Shown here piece by piece: positions 30,474 through 40,373 of a DNA stretch of 64,000 nucleotides. Under the pieces are notes generated by a model that saw nothing but the letters and a program-made list of their open reading frames with translations, searched no databases and was not told the origin of the DNA. This DNA is from Roseiarcus sp963741845 (lineage in GTDB: Bacteria > Pseudomonadota > Alphaproteobacteria > Rhizobiales > Beijerinckiaceae): the NCBI GenBank assembly GCA_963741845.1, contig CAVUJV010000016.1, positions 434,001-498,000 of the forward strand. The letters are read 5' to 3'. Within the stretch, counting starts at the first letter, position 1, and every line of letters starts with the position of its first letter. The position numbers were made by a program, and so were the translations under genes.

Positions 30474-31903
30474 AAGAGCGATTGGGCGGCCGCCATCGCG
30501 GCGTCGGTCACAAGCGAGGGCGCGAAGACGAAGAGGATGACCAGCGCCGCGGAAAGCGCAAGAACCGCCCGCGCTGTGAAGTTCGGCCGGTCGAAGGCCG
30601 GCGCCGGCTCGTCGAAATACATGAGCTTCACGATGCGCAGATAGTAGTAGGCGCCGACCGCGCTCGCCAGAACGCCAATGACGGCAAGCCCGTAAAGGCC
30701 GGATTTGATGGCCGCTGCGAAGACATAGAACTTGGCGAAGAAGCCGGCGAGCGGCGGAATGCCCGCGAGCGAGAACATCATTGTCGCCAGAAAGAAGGCC
30801 ATAGCCCCGTCGGTGCGGGCGAGGCCCGCGAGATCGCCGATTGTCTCGACCGCCTTGCCGCCGCGCTGCATGCTGAGGATGGCGGCGAAGGTCCCGAGCG
30901 TCATGACAATGTAGATCGCCATGTAAACGAGCACGCTTTGCGCGCCCTCGACAGTGCCGGCCGCGAGCCCGACCAGCGCGAAGCCCATATGGCCGATCGA
31001 GGAATAGGCCATCAGCCGCTTGAAGCTCGTCTGCCCGATGGCCGCGAAGGAGCCAAGCGCCATCGAGGCGATCGACACGAAGGTGAGGATCTGCCGCCAG
31101 TCGTCGACGATGCCCGGAAAGGCCGCAAAGACCACGCGCACAAGCATCGCCATCGCGGCGATCTTCGGGGCGGACGCGAAGAAGGTCGTGACCGGCGTCG
31201 GCGCGCCTTCATAGACGTCGGGCGTCCACATGTGGAAAGGGACGGCGGAGATTTTGAACGCGAGGCCCGCCAGTAAAAAGACGAGGCCGAAAAGCACGCC
31301 GATGCTGTTGTGGTCATGCACGGCAGCGCCGACGTCGGCGAACGCGATGGAGCCGGCGTAGCCATAGATCAGCGATACGCCATAGAGCAGCATGCCGGAC
31401 GAGAGGGAGCCGAGCACGAAATACTTGATGCCCGCTTCTGTCGCCCGCAGATCATGCCGGCGATAGGCCGCGATCACATAGAGCGGCAGGCTCATGAGTT
31501 CGAGGCCGAGATAAAGCGCGATGAAGTCGTTCGCCGAGATCAGCATCAGCATGCCGAGCGTCGACAGAAGGATCAGCACGGGAAACTCGAAGCCGGCCAT
31601 GCGCTCGCGCCGCATGAACTCGAGCGAGAGCAAAAGGGTCACCAGCGAGCCGATCAGCATGAGCCCGCTCATGAAGCGGGTAAAGGCGTCGTCCGACAGG
31701 CTGCCGTAGAAGGTCAGGCCCATCGGCCGGTTCTTGGCGACGACCAGAATGAACACGAGCCCGAGCAGCGCGACCGAAATCTCGGTCACCAGATTGTACG
31801 ACCGCTCGCCGCGAATGGCCCCGTAAAGCACCAGCATGAGCAGGCCGGCCGCGAGCACCGCCTGCGGCAGGACAACGGGAAGGGAAATCGCCGTCAGATG
31901 CAT
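30470..31903 (-). CDS. nuoN: NADH-quinone oxidoreductase subunit N
   Basis: A 477-residue Mrp-antiporter-like subunit with about 14 membrane helices. Typical segments are FIALYLGLELMSLPLYVIAA (with the conserved Glu) and GLAFKISAVPFHMWTPDVYE, the lysine-bearing helix, followed by KRLMAYSSIGHMGFALVGLA. It forms one of the proton channels of complex I. It is last in the nuo cluster and overlaps birA. Confidence 0.95.
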   Translation of the reverse strand: MHLTAISLPVVLPQAVLAAGLLMLVLYGAIRGERSYNLVTEISVALLGLVFILVVAKNRPMGLTFYGSLSDDAFTRFMSGLMLIGSLVTLLLSLEFMRRERMAGFEFPVLILLSTLGMLMLISANDFIALYLGLELMSLPLYVIAAYRRHDLRATEAGIKYFVLGSLSSGMLLYGVSLIYGYAGSIAFADVGAAVHDHNSIGVLFGLVFLLAGLAFKISAVPFHMWTPDVYEGAPTPVTTFFASAPKIAAMAMLVRVVFAAFPGIVDDWRQILTFVSIASMALGSFAAIGQTSFKRLMAYSSIGHMGFALVGLAAGTVEGAQSVLVYMAIYIVMTLGTFAAILSMQRGGKAVETIGDLAGLARTDGAMAFFLATMMFSLAGIPPLAGFFAKFYVFAAAIKSGLYGLAVIGVLASAVGAYYYLRIVKLMYFDEPAPAFDRPNFTARAVLALSAALVILFVFAPSLVTDAAMAAAQSLF

Positions 31904-31944
31904 GGGACGCGCTCGTCTTCAAAATGGCTGGCGTGCATGACCGC

Positions 31945-33447
31945 TCAGAGCCCCGCCGTCTTGGTTGCGGTGAGGGCCTGCGAGAAGCCCTTGAGCAGCG
32001 AGTCGATGGACGCGGCGCTCGCGTCGATGATCGGCTGCGGATGGACGCCGTAATAGATCACGAGCAGTCCGAGCGGCGCGAGCATCGCGATCTCGCGAGC
32101 GTTGAGGTCGAGAATATTGGCGAGGCTCGCCTTCTCGATCACCCCGAAGACGACGCGCCGGTAGAGATAGAGCGCATAGGCCGCCGAGAGGATCACGCCG
32201 AAGGCCGAGAAGAAGGCCACCCAGGTGTTGGCCTGGAAGGCGCCGATCATCGTCAGGAACTCGCCGACGAAGCCGGACGTGCCGGGGAGCCCGACATTGG
32301 CCATCGTGAACAGCATGAAGGCCAGCGCATAGAGCGGCATCCGCTGCGCGACGCCGCCGTAATCGGCGATCGCCAGACTGTGCGTCCGGTCATAGAGGAC
32401 GCCGACGCAAAGGAAGAGCGCGCCCGAGACGAGGCCGTGGCTCACCATCTGATAGACGGCGCCCTGCACGCCCTGCGTATTGGCGGCGAAGATCCCCATC
32501 GTGACGAAGCCCATGTGAGCGACCGACGAATAGGCGATCAGCTTCTTCATATTGTCCTGCGCCAGCGCCACGAGCGAGGTGTAGATGATCGCAATCACCG
32601 ACAGCGCATAGACGAGCGGCGCGAAGTACATGGAGGCGTCCGGGAACATCGGCAGCGAGAAGCGGATGAAGCCATAGCCGCCCATCTTCAGCAGGATGCC
32701 CGCCAGGATGACCGAGCCCGCCGTCGGCGCCTCGACGTGGGCGTCGGGCAGCCATGTGTGGACCGGCCACATCGGCATCTTCACGGCAAAGGACGCGAAG
32801 AAGGCCAGCCACAGCCAGGTCTGCACCTTCGGATCGAAGGGGGTCTTGAGCAGGACGGTGATGTCGGTGGTCCCCGCCGTCCAGTACATGAACATGATGG
32901 CCAGCAGCATCAGCAGCGAGCCGGTCAGCGTGTAGAGGAAGAACTTGAAGGCCGCATAGACGCGGTTCTTGTGGCCCCAGATGCCGATGATGAGGAACAT
33001 CGGGATCAGGCCGCCCTCGAAGAACAGGTAGAACAGCAGGAGATCGAGCGCGACGAACACGCCGATCATCAGCGTCTCGAGCACGAGGAAGGCGATCATA
33101 TATTCCTTCACGCGGTTCTGGATCGAGGTCCATGAGGCCGCGATGCAGATCGGCATGAGGAAAGTCGTCAGCAGCACAAAGGGCATCGACACGCCGTCGA
33201 CGCCGAGTTTGTAGAGAATGACGTGCGAGAACCAGTCGTGCTCCTCGACCAGCTGGAAGCCGGACTCGGCCAGGTTGAAGCGGCCCCACGCGAAGAGGCT
33301 CACGATGAAGGTCGCAAGCGTCGTGACCAGCGCGATCCAGCGCGCATTCTGCTTGCCCGCTTCCGAATTGCCCGGAACGAGCAGGATGCAAAGCGAGCCC
33401 AGGATCGGCAGCGCCAGCAGGCCCGAGAGGATCCACGAACCGGACAT
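31945..33447 (-). CDS. nuoM: NADH-quinone oxidoreductase subunit M
   Basis: A 500-residue antiporter-like membrane subunit. Conserved pieces are DLLLFYLFFEGGLIPMFLIIGIWG, with the key Glu, FASFAVKMPMWPVHTWLPDAHVEAP and KKLIAYSSVAHMGFVTMGIF. The start overlaps the nuoL stop by one base (TGATG), and nuoN begins 41 bases further on. Confidence 0.95.
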   Translation of the reverse strand: MSGSWILSGLLALPILGSLCILLVPGNSEAGKQNARWIALVTTLATFIVSLFAWGRFNLAESGFQLVEEHDWFSHVILYKLGVDGVSMPFVLLTTFLMPICIAASWTSIQNRVKEYMIAFLVLETLMIGVFVALDLLLFYLFFEGGLIPMFLIIGIWGHKNRVYAAFKFFLYTLTGSLLMLLAIMFMYWTAGTTDITVLLKTPFDPKVQTWLWLAFFASFAVKMPMWPVHTWLPDAHVEAPTAGSVILAGILLKMGGYGFIRFSLPMFPDASMYFAPLVYALSVIAIIYTSLVALAQDNMKKLIAYSSVAHMGFVTMGIFAANTQGVQGAVYQMVSHGLVSGALFLCVGVLYDRTHSLAIADYGGVAQRMPLYALAFMLFTMANVGLPGTSGFVGEFLTMIGAFQANTWVAFFSAFGVILSAAYALYLYRRVVFGVIEKASLANILDLNAREIAMLAPLGLLVIYYGVHPQPIIDASAASIDSLLKGFSQALTATKTAGL

Positions 33448-35474
33448 CAGCGGACCCCCGTGAACAGATACCAGGTCGCGAAAGCGGCGACCCCGAGCAG
33501 CATTGCGAAAGCGTATTGATAAATGTAGCCGGTCTGGAGCTTCACCACGCCGCGCGTCACATCGAGCACGCGCGCCGCAATGCCGTTCGGCCCGAGGCCG
33601 TCGATGACCGCGCCGTCGCCGCCCTTCCAGAACAGGCGCCCGATCCAGAAGGCGGGCCGGACGAAAATCAGATCATAGAGCTCGTCGAAGTACCACTTGT
33701 TGAGGAGGAAGCGGTACAGGTCCGGGAACATCCGGGCGAGCTCGCGCGGCGCTTCCGGCTGGACGATATACATGTACCAGGCGACGACAAGGCCGCCGAG
33801 CATCATGAGCGTCGGAGACAGGGAGACCCAGAAGGGGACGTGCTCCATCTGTTCGAGGATCTCGTTGCCCTTGCCGAAGAACAGCGAGTGCCGCCAGAAC
33901 TCCTCGACCCCGCCGCCGATGAACCAGTAGCGGAAGAGGACGCCCGAGAAGACCGCGCCGACCGCGAGCGCCGCGAGCGGGATGAGCATCACCGGCGGCG
34001 ATTCATGCGCGGGGTGCGCGCCGTGGTCATCGTGCCCGTGATCGTCGTGACCGGCGGCTGCATGGGCGCCATGGTCGCCCGCCCCGTGAGCGTCCTCCAT
34101 CCACGATTCACGCTGCCCGCGCGCGCCGAAGAAGGTCATGAATACGAGACGCCAGGAATAGAAGGAGGTGAAGGCCGCCGCGACCACGACGCAGATGAAG
34201 GCGTAAACCGCGCCATAGCTGTGCGACGCGTAGGAGGCCTCGATGATCGCATCCTTCGACACATAACCCGCGAAGCCGAAAGAGGTGAACGGAATTCCAA
34301 CGCCAGTCAGAGCCAGCGTGCCGGCCATCATCATCCAGAATGTGGCGGGGATTTCGGTGCGCAATCCACCCATGCGGCGCATGTCCTGCTCATGGTGCAT
34401 GGCGTGGATCACGGAGCCGGCGCTCAGGAACAGCAGCGCCTTGAAGAAGGCATGCGTGAACAGGTGGAACATGCCGAGGCTGTAGCCGCCGACGCCGAGG
34501 CCGACGAACATGTAGCCGAGCTGAGAGCAGGTCGAATAGGCGATGACGCGCTTGATGTCGTTCTGCACGAGGCCGACGGTCGCGGCGAAGAAGGCCGTGG
34601 TCGCGCCGACGATGAGCACGACGCTCAGCGCGGTCGGCGAGGCCTGGAAAAGCGGCGACAGACGCGCCACCATGAAGACGCCGGCGGTGACCATGGTCGC
34701 CGCATGGATGAGGGCGGAGACTGGCGTCGGGCCCTCCATCGCATCCGGCAACCAGGTGTGCAGCAGGAACTGCGCCGACTTGCCCATCGCGCCCATGAAG
34801 AGCAGCAGGCAGGCGAGCGTCACCGCGTCCCAGTCCATGCCGATGAAATGGAAGACCTTGCCGTGAAGCCCGGGAATGGCGGCGAAGATCTGGTCGAAGA
34901 TCACCGAACCCGTCAGGACGTAGGTGAGGAAGATGCCGAGCGCGAAGCCGAAATCGCCGACGCGGTTGACGACGAAGGCCTTGATGGCCGCCGCGTTGGC
35001 GGAGGGCTTTTCGTACCAGAAGCCGATCAGCAGATAGGAGGCGAGGCCGACGCCCTCCCAGCCGAAGAACATCTGCACGAGATTGTCCGCCGTCACCAGC
35101 ATCAGCATGGCGAAGGTGAAGAGCGACAGATAGGCGAAGAAGCGCGGCCGCGACGGGTCCTCATGCATGTAGCCGATCGAATAGACATGCACGAGGAAGG
35201 AGACCGTCGTCACGACGATCAGCATGACGGCCGTCAGCGTGTCCACCCGCAGCGCCCAGGCGACCGCGAGCTTGCCGGACGTGAACCAGTTCGCGACCGG
35301 CACATGCGCGTCCGCCCCGCCCGCGACCTGAAAGAACGCGATCCATGAAAGAAGGAATGAAATGCCGAGGAAGCCGGTCGTCACGAATTCGGCGCCGCGC
35401 GCGCCGATGAGCCGCCCGAATATGCCCGCGATCAGGAAGCCGAAGAGCGGCAGGAAGACGATCAGATCATACAT
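33447..35474 (-). CDS. nuoL: NADH-quinone oxidoreductase subunit L
   Basis: A 675-residue antiporter-like subunit, the largest proton-channel subunit, with the long C-terminal amphipathic helix region. Marks are FFGWEGVGLASYLLIGFWY, KSAQFLLHTWLPDAMEGPTP and KRVIAYSTCSQLGYMFVGLG. A His-rich loop (about residues 445-490, with repeated GHDDHG and AHPAHE) lies in the C-terminal half and is longer than usual, possibly a metal-binding loop. The gene is tightly packed between nuoK and nuoM. Confidence 0.95.
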   Translation of the reverse strand: MYDLIVFLPLFGFLIAGIFGRLIGARGAEFVTTGFLGISFLLSWIAFFQVAGGADAHVPVANWFTSGKLAVAWALRVDTLTAVMLIVVTTVSFLVHVYSIGYMHEDPSRPRFFAYLSLFTFAMLMLVTADNLVQMFFGWEGVGLASYLLIGFWYEKPSANAAAIKAFVVNRVGDFGFALGIFLTYVLTGSVIFDQIFAAIPGLHGKVFHFIGMDWDAVTLACLLLFMGAMGKSAQFLLHTWLPDAMEGPTPVSALIHAATMVTAGVFMVARLSPLFQASPTALSVVLIVGATTAFFAATVGLVQNDIKRVIAYSTCSQLGYMFVGLGVGGYSLGMFHLFTHAFFKALLFLSAGSVIHAMHHEQDMRRMGGLRTEIPATFWMMMAGTLALTGVGIPFTSFGFAGYVSKDAIIEASYASHSYGAVYAFICVVVAAAFTSFYSWRLVFMTFFGARGQRESWMEDAHGAGDHGAHAAAGHDDHGHDDHGAHPAHESPPVMLIPLAALAVGAVFSGVLFRYWFIGGGVEEFWRHSLFFGKGNEILEQMEHVPFWVSLSPTLMMLGGLVVAWYMYIVQPEAPRELARMFPDLYRFLLNKWYFDELYDLIFVRPAFWIGRLFWKGGDGAVIDGLGPNGIAARVLDVTRGVVKLQTGYIYQYAFAMLLGVAAFATWYLFTGVR

Positions 35475-35484
35475 AGCGTCCGCC

Positions 35485-35787
35485 TCAACCCTTCAGCGAA
35501 TTGATGTCCTCGACCGCGATCGAGCCGCGGTTCCGGTAATAGGCGACAAGGATCGCAAGACCGATGGCCGCTTCGGCGGCGGCCACCGTCAGGACGAAGA
35601 GCGCGAAGGCCTGCCCCGTGAGGTCCCCTCGGAAGGTCGAGAAAGCCACGAGGTTGATGTTGACCGAGAGCAGGATCAACTCGATCGACATGAGGATGAT
35701 GATGATGTTCTTGTGATTGAGGATGATGCCGGCGATCCCGATCGTGAACACGATCGCAGCGAGCGTCAGATAAGCGGAAAGATCCAT
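35485..35787 (-). CDS. nuoK: NADH-quinone oxidoreductase subunit K
   Basis: A 100-residue, three-helix membrane subunit with the conserved glutamates in IIIILMSIELILLSVN and VAAAEAAIGLAILVAYYRN. It lies 11 bases after nuoJ and 10 before nuoL in the same direction. Confidence 0.94.
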   Translation of the reverse strand: MDLSAYLTLAAIVFTIGIAGIILNHKNIIIILMSIELILLSVNINLVAFSTFRGDLTGQAFALFVLTVAAAEAAIGLAILVAYYRNRGSIAVEDINSLKG

Positions 35788-35798
35788 CGGCTTCGTCC

Positions 35799-36398
35799 TC
35801 AGATCCCGGCCCGCGAAGGCGCCTTGCGTAACTCGACCCCGGTCTCGGGCGTGCGCGCCACCTGGTCCGCGACGTTCTGGCGCTTGACGCCCGCCTTATG
35901 GTGCAACGTCAGAACGATTGCGCCGATCATCGCGGTGAGCAGGATCATGCCTGCGGCCTGGAAGAAGTAGAAATAGCGGGTGTAGAGCACCTCGCCGAGC
36001 GCGGCGGTATTGGAGAGGGTCCCCGACGGGGTCGCGGGCGACGCGGCTTTCGGCGAGACATGCCAGCCGGACATGACATAGATGAGTTGCGCGGCCACGA
36101 TCAGCGCAATCAGCGCCCCCTGGGGGAGATACTGGACGAAGCCTTCCTTGAAGCGGGCGAAGTCCACGTCGAGCAGCATCACGATGAAGAGGAACAGCAC
36201 CGCCACCGCGCCGACATAAACGACGACCAGAATCATCGCGAGGAATTCGGCCCCGAGCACGAGAAAAAGTCCGGCCGCGCAGACGAAGGACAGGATCAGA
36301 AACAGGACCGAATGCACGGGATTGCGCGCGACGATCACCGCCAGCGCCGATCCGACGAGGACGATCGAGAAAATCCAGAAGAATACCGCGTCGGCCAT
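35799..36398 (-). CDS. nuoJ: NADH-quinone oxidoreductase subunit J
   Basis: A 199-residue membrane subunit with five helices. The conserved helix 3 is EFLAMILVVVYVGAVAVLFLFIVMLL, with the pi-bulge region seen in complex I structures. The N-terminal helix begins AVFFWIFSIVLVGSALAVI. It is separated from nuoI by 118 bases with no other gene, the widest gap in the membrane-arm half of the cluster. Confidence 0.94.
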   Translation of the reverse strand: MADAVFFWIFSIVLVGSALAVIVARNPVHSVLFLILSFVCAAGLFLVLGAEFLAMILVVVYVGAVAVLFLFIVMLLDVDFARFKEGFVQYLPQGALIALIVAAQLIYVMSGWHVSPKAASPATPSGTLSNTAALGEVLYTRYFYFFQAAGMILLTAMIGAIVLTLHHKAGVKRQNVADQVARTPETGVELRKAPSRAGI

Positions 36399-36516
36399 CG
36401 TCGCTCAGCCCTTCCAAACCCATCGCGCCGACCTCCTCCGCTCGTGGGGAGAAGGTCCGGCGCCTTGGCGGTCTTAAGGCCCCGCCTCAGCCAAACCCTT
36501 CAGATCCGCGCACGCC

Positions 36517-37011
36517 CTACCTGTAGGGCGCATCCATTGCGATGTTGCGCGCAAGCTCCCGTTCCCAGCGCGCGCCGTTCGCGAGCAGCCGGTCCTTGTC
36601 GTAGAAGAGTTCCTCGCGCGTCTCGGTCGCAAATTCGAAATTCGGCCCCTCGACGATGGCGTCGACAGGACAGGCCTCCTGGCAGAAGCCGCAGTAGATG
36701 CACTTCGTCATGTCGATGTCGTAGCGCGTCGTCCGGCGAGTGCCGTCATTGCGGCGCGGACCGGCCTCGATCGTAATCGCCTGCGCCGGGCAGATCGCCT
36801 CGCACAGCTTGCAGGCGATACACCGCTCTTCGCCGTTCGGATAGCGGCGCAGCGCATGCTCGCCCCGGAAGCGGGGCGAGAGCGGCGACTTCTCGTGCGG
36901 ATAGTTCAGCGTCGCCTTCGGCTTGAACATGTAGCGGACCGAAAGCGCGAAAGCCGCGAGGAATTCGAGCAGGAACAGCGAGCGGGCGGACTGCGCCAGT
37001 CTGAGAGCCAT
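36517..37011 (-). CDS. nuoI: NADH-quinone oxidoreductase subunit I
   Basis: A 164-residue ferredoxin-like subunit with two 4Fe-4S motifs: CIACKLCEAICP and CIYCGFCQEACP. The N-terminal amphipathic part begins MALRLAQSARSLF. It carries clusters N6a and N6b. The start at 37011 is the first Met with the family N-terminus; the frame is open further upstream only inside nuoH. Confidence 0.95.
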   Translation of the reverse strand: MALRLAQSARSLFLLEFLAAFALSVRYMFKPKATLNYPHEKSPLSPRFRGEHALRRYPNGEERCIACKLCEAICPAQAITIEAGPRRNDGTRRTTRYDIDMTKCIYCGFCQEACPVDAIVEGPNFEFATETREELFYDKDRLLANGARWERELARNIAMDAPYR

Positions 37012-37022
37012 CTGTCTCTCCC

Positions 37023-38192
37023 TCAACCCTGCCCCGGCATGCCGGCGCCGGTGAACTTCAGCACGGCCGCCACCGCGACGACCATGAACAGCGAAATCGG
37101 CAGGAACACCTTCCAGCCGAGCCGCATCAGCTGGTCGTAGCGATAGCGCGGCACGAAAGCCTTCACCATCGAGAAGCAGAACACCACCGACCACGACTTG
37201 ATCAGGAACCAGATCACGCCGGGCACCCAGGTGAAGGGCGGGAACGGCAGCGGCGAGAGCCAGCCGCCGAGGAAGAAGGTCGCCGTCATAGCCGACATCG
37301 CAAGCACCGCCACAAGCTCGGTGAGGAACTGCAGCAGAAAGAGCGACGCCGAATATTCGACCTGGTAGCCGGCCACCAGCTCCGACTCCGCTTCCGTGAG
37401 ATCGAAGGGCGCCCGATTCGTCTCCGCGAGCGCGGAGATGAAGAAGATGATGAACATCGGCAGAAGCGGGAGCCAATACCAGCCGAGGAAGCCCCAGCGC
37501 GTATCCTGCGCCCGCACAATATCGGAGAGGTTGAGCGAGCCCGCGCACATCACGACCGTGACGATCACGAAGCCGATCGACACTTCGTAGGAGACCATCT
37601 GCGCGGCGGAGCGGAGCGCCGAGAGCAGCGGATATTTCGAGTTCGACGCCCAGCCCGCCATGATGATGCCGTAGACGCCAAGCGAGGACACGGCGAACAG
37701 ATAGAGGACGCCGACATTGATGTCGCTGACCACCCAGCCGTCCGCCGCCGGGATCACCGCCCAGGCCGCCATCGACAGGATGACCGAGACGAGCGGCGCG
37801 AGCACGAACACCAGTTTGTTGGCGCTCGCCGGGATGATCGGCTCCTTCAGGATGAATTTCCCGAAGTCGGCGAAGGGCTGCATGACGCCCCATGGCCCGA
37901 CCACATTCGGCCCGCGGCGCAATTGCACCGACGCCCAGATCTTGCGCTCGAGATAGATGAGCACTGCCGTCGAAAGCAGGACGCAAACGAGAAGCAGCAG
38001 GCCCTCGAGGATGTAGCGGACGGCTGCGCCGAGATCCGTCTCGTGCATCCAGCGGCCGATCTCCGCGAAGACGCCGACATGCGCCAGCCACCAGATCAGC
38101 GCCAGGGCGACGATCGCAGCGACGATCAGACCCGACAGCGCCGTCGAGACGGAGAGCGAAGCGCGCGGGCGCGTGGGAGTGACGCTCGTCAT
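37023..38192 (-). CDS. nuoH: NADH-quinone oxidoreductase subunit H
   Basis: A 389-residue membrane subunit at the quinone-binding junction. Signatures are YLERKIWASVQLRRGPNVVG and the acidic loop ETNRAPFDLTEAESELVAGY. It is somewhat longer at the N-terminus than many NuoH (about 340 residues); the extra residues contain one additional helix (VAAIVALALIWWLAHVGV), usual in alphaproteobacteria. Confidence 0.95.
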   Translation of the reverse strand: MTSVTPTRPRASLSVSTALSGLIVAAIVALALIWWLAHVGVFAEIGRWMHETDLGAAVRYILEGLLLLVCVLLSTAVLIYLERKIWASVQLRRGPNVVGPWGVMQPFADFGKFILKEPIIPASANKLVFVLAPLVSVILSMAAWAVIPAADGWVVSDINVGVLYLFAVSSLGVYGIIMAGWASNSKYPLLSALRSAAQMVSYEVSIGFVIVTVVMCAGSLNLSDIVRAQDTRWGFLGWYWLPLLPMFIIFFISALAETNRAPFDLTEAESELVAGYQVEYSASLFLLQFLTELVAVLAMSAMTATFFLGGWLSPLPFPPFTWVPGVIWFLIKSWSVVFCFSMVKAFVPRYRYDQLMRLGWKVFLPISLFMVVAVAAVLKFTGAGMPGQG

Positions 38193-38196
38193 GGGT

Positions 38197-40248
38197 CTAT
38201 TCCGCAGCCTGCAGCCTCACGCCGCGCGCCAGCGCCGAACATTCGGCCATGGTGCGGGACGCGCGCGCAATCGGATTGGTGAGGTAGAAGTCTTCGATCG
38301 CCGAGCCGAACGGCGTTTTGTCCAGGGAGCCGACAACCGCCGCGAGGCCCGAGAGCGCCGCGGGATCGGCGGGCGCGACCGTATCGAACCGGACGAGGTG
38401 CGGGAAGCCCGCCCCGAGCGTCGCGCGGAGCTGGCTCAGGGAATCATAGGGAAGCGTCGCGCCGAGCACGTCGGAGAGCGCCCTCAGGATCGACCAGTCC
38501 TCGCGCGCGTCGCCGGGCGGGAAGATCGCCCGCTCCGCGAACTGCGGCCGCCCCTCCGTGTTCACGTAGATGCCGGTCTTTTCCGTATAGGCCGCGCCCG
38601 GCAGGATCACGTCGGCGCGATGCGCGCCGCGGTCGCCGTGCGTTCCGATATAGACCACGAAGGCGCCCGGCTGCACGTCGATCTCGTCGGCGCCGAGGTT
38701 GAACAGGACGTCGAGCGCGGTCGCCTTGGCCATGTCCGTCGCGTCGAGCCCGTCCTCGCTCGGCGTCAGTCCGAGATCGAGACCGCCGACGCGGGAGGCG
38801 GCCGTCTGCAGAACGTTGAAGCCATTCCATCCGTCTTTGACGACGCCCATCGTCTGAGCCGCATTGGCCGCCGCCGCCAGAACCGCGACGCCGTCGCCGC
38901 GCGCAAGCGCGCCCGCGCCGAGGATCAGCATCGGCTTCTCGCCGGGCGGCGGCTTCAGAGAGGAAAGCGAGTCGGGTCCCGCGCCAAGGTAGGCGTAATT
39001 GTAAGTGAGGTCCGCGCGCTCGCCGATCAGGCTCACGGGCGCGCCCTTGAGCCAACGCTTGCGGATGCGCGCGTTGAGCACGGGCGCCTCGCGGCGAGGG
39101 TTCGCGCCGACGATGAGGATCGAATCCGCCTGCTCGATGCCGGCGATGGTCGAATTGAAAATATAGGATGCGCGGCCGAATTTCGGATGAGCGCGCGACC
39201 CGTCCTGCCGGCAGTCGATGTTCTTCGAGCCGAGCCGCGTCATCAGACCTTTCAGCGCGAACATTTCCTCGACGCTCGCGAGGTCGCCCGCCAGCGCGCC
39301 GATCCGGGCCGCGTTCGTCGCCTTCACCTTCGCCGCAATCGCCGCAAAGGCCTGCGGCCAGCTCGCGGGCTTCAGCTTGCCGTCCGCGCGGACATAGGGC
39401 CGGTCGAGGCGCTGGGTCTTGAGACCGTCGACCACATGACGTGTCTTGTCGGAAATCCATTCCTCGTTGATCGCGTCATTCGTGCGCGGAAGGATGCGCA
39501 CGACCTCGCGGCCCCGCGAGTCGATGCGGATCGACGAGCCGACCGCGTCCATGACGTCGACGGACTCGGTGTGCTCGAATTCCCATGGGCGGGCATGGAA
39601 CGCGATGGGCTTGGCGGTCAGTGCGCCGACGGGGCAGAGATCGACCACATTGCCCTGGAGTTCGGAGGTCAGCGCGCTTTCGAGATAGGAGGTGATCTCC
39701 ATGTCCTCCCCGCGCCCGGTGGCGCCGAGTTCGGGCACGCCGGCGATCTCGGTGACGAATCGCACGCAGCGGGTGCACTGGATGCAGCGGTTCATCACCG
39801 TCTTGACCAGCGCGCCGATATATTTGTTCTCGACCGCCCGCTTGTTCTCGTGGAAGCGCGACGAATCCGCGCCATAGGCCATCGACTGGTCCTGCAGGTC
39901 GCATTCGCCGCCCTGATCGCAGATCGGGCAGTCGAGCGGATGGTTGATGAGCAGGAACTCCATCACGCCCTGACGCGCCTTCCGCGCCATCGGCGAATTG
40001 GTGAGCACGACCGGCGGCTCGCCGTTCGGACCCGGCCGCAGGTCGCGCACGGCCATCGCGCAGGAGGCGGTCGGCTTCGGCGGGCCGCCCTTCACTTCGA
40101 CCAGGCACATGCGGCAGTTGCCGGCGATCGACAGGCGCTCGTGGAAGCAGAAGCGCGGGATCTCGGCGCCCGCCGCCTCGCAGGCCTGAAGCAGCGTATA
40201 TTCGGCCGGAACGTCGAGCTCCTTGCCGTCGATGATGATCTTGCTCAT
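38197..40248 (-). CDS. nuoG: NADH-quinone oxidoreductase subunit G
   Basis: A 683-residue iron-sulfur subunit. The N-terminal 2Fe-2S domain has CFHERLSIAGNCRMCLVEVK; the His-Cys cluster region is HPLDCPICDQGGECDLQD; the 4Fe-4S set is in MNRCIQCTRCVRFV. The C-terminal two thirds is a molybdopterin-oxidoreductase-like domain without evident cofactor site, as usual. The ATG at 40248 (MSKIIIDGKELDVP) is preferred to the upstream in-frame start. It lies four bases before nuoH. Confidence 0.95.
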   Translation of the reverse strand: MSKIIIDGKELDVPAEYTLLQACEAAGAEIPRFCFHERLSIAGNCRMCLVEVKGGPPKPTASCAMAVRDLRPGPNGEPPVVLTNSPMARKARQGVMEFLLINHPLDCPICDQGGECDLQDQSMAYGADSSRFHENKRAVENKYIGALVKTVMNRCIQCTRCVRFVTEIAGVPELGATGRGEDMEITSYLESALTSELQGNVVDLCPVGALTAKPIAFHARPWEFEHTESVDVMDAVGSSIRIDSRGREVVRILPRTNDAINEEWISDKTRHVVDGLKTQRLDRPYVRADGKLKPASWPQAFAAIAAKVKATNAARIGALAGDLASVEEMFALKGLMTRLGSKNIDCRQDGSRAHPKFGRASYIFNSTIAGIEQADSILIVGANPRREAPVLNARIRKRWLKGAPVSLIGERADLTYNYAYLGAGPDSLSSLKPPPGEKPMLILGAGALARGDGVAVLAAAANAAQTMGVVKDGWNGFNVLQTAASRVGGLDLGLTPSEDGLDATDMAKATALDVLFNLGADEIDVQPGAFVVYIGTHGDRGAHRADVILPGAAYTEKTGIYVNTEGRPQFAERAIFPPGDAREDWSILRALSDVLGATLPYDSLSQLRATLGAGFPHLVRFDTVAPADPAALSGLAAVVGSLDKTPFGSAIEDFYLTNPIARASRTMAECSALARGVRLQAAE

Positions 40249-40373
40249 GCGCGCTCCGCCCAGCAGCCGGCTCGGCAATAAGCGAGCCCATCGGCGACGG
40301 CAACCCCGTTGAACATTGCGCCTTCCACGCGCGCGACTCGCATTCCGCTCATCCGCATTTCCGGCTCATCCAT
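40245..40373 (-). CDS. Possible 42-residue coupling ORF between DUF3291 gene and nuoG
   Basis: A 43-codon frame starts MDEPEMRMSGMRVARVEG inside the 3' end of the DUF3291 gene and stops in an ATGA overlap with the nuoG start. Its only support is this double overlap, which would keep ribosomes moving into nuoG. The product has no recognisable family. Confidence 0.25.
   Translation of the reverse strand: MDEPEMRMSGMRVARVEGAMFNGVAVADGLAYCRAGCWAERA

Noticed and set aside
33516..35348. A 610-residue plus-strand frame opposite nuoL
   Set aside because: nuoL is certain on the minus strand; the plus-strand product is a repetitive acidic-basic shadow.
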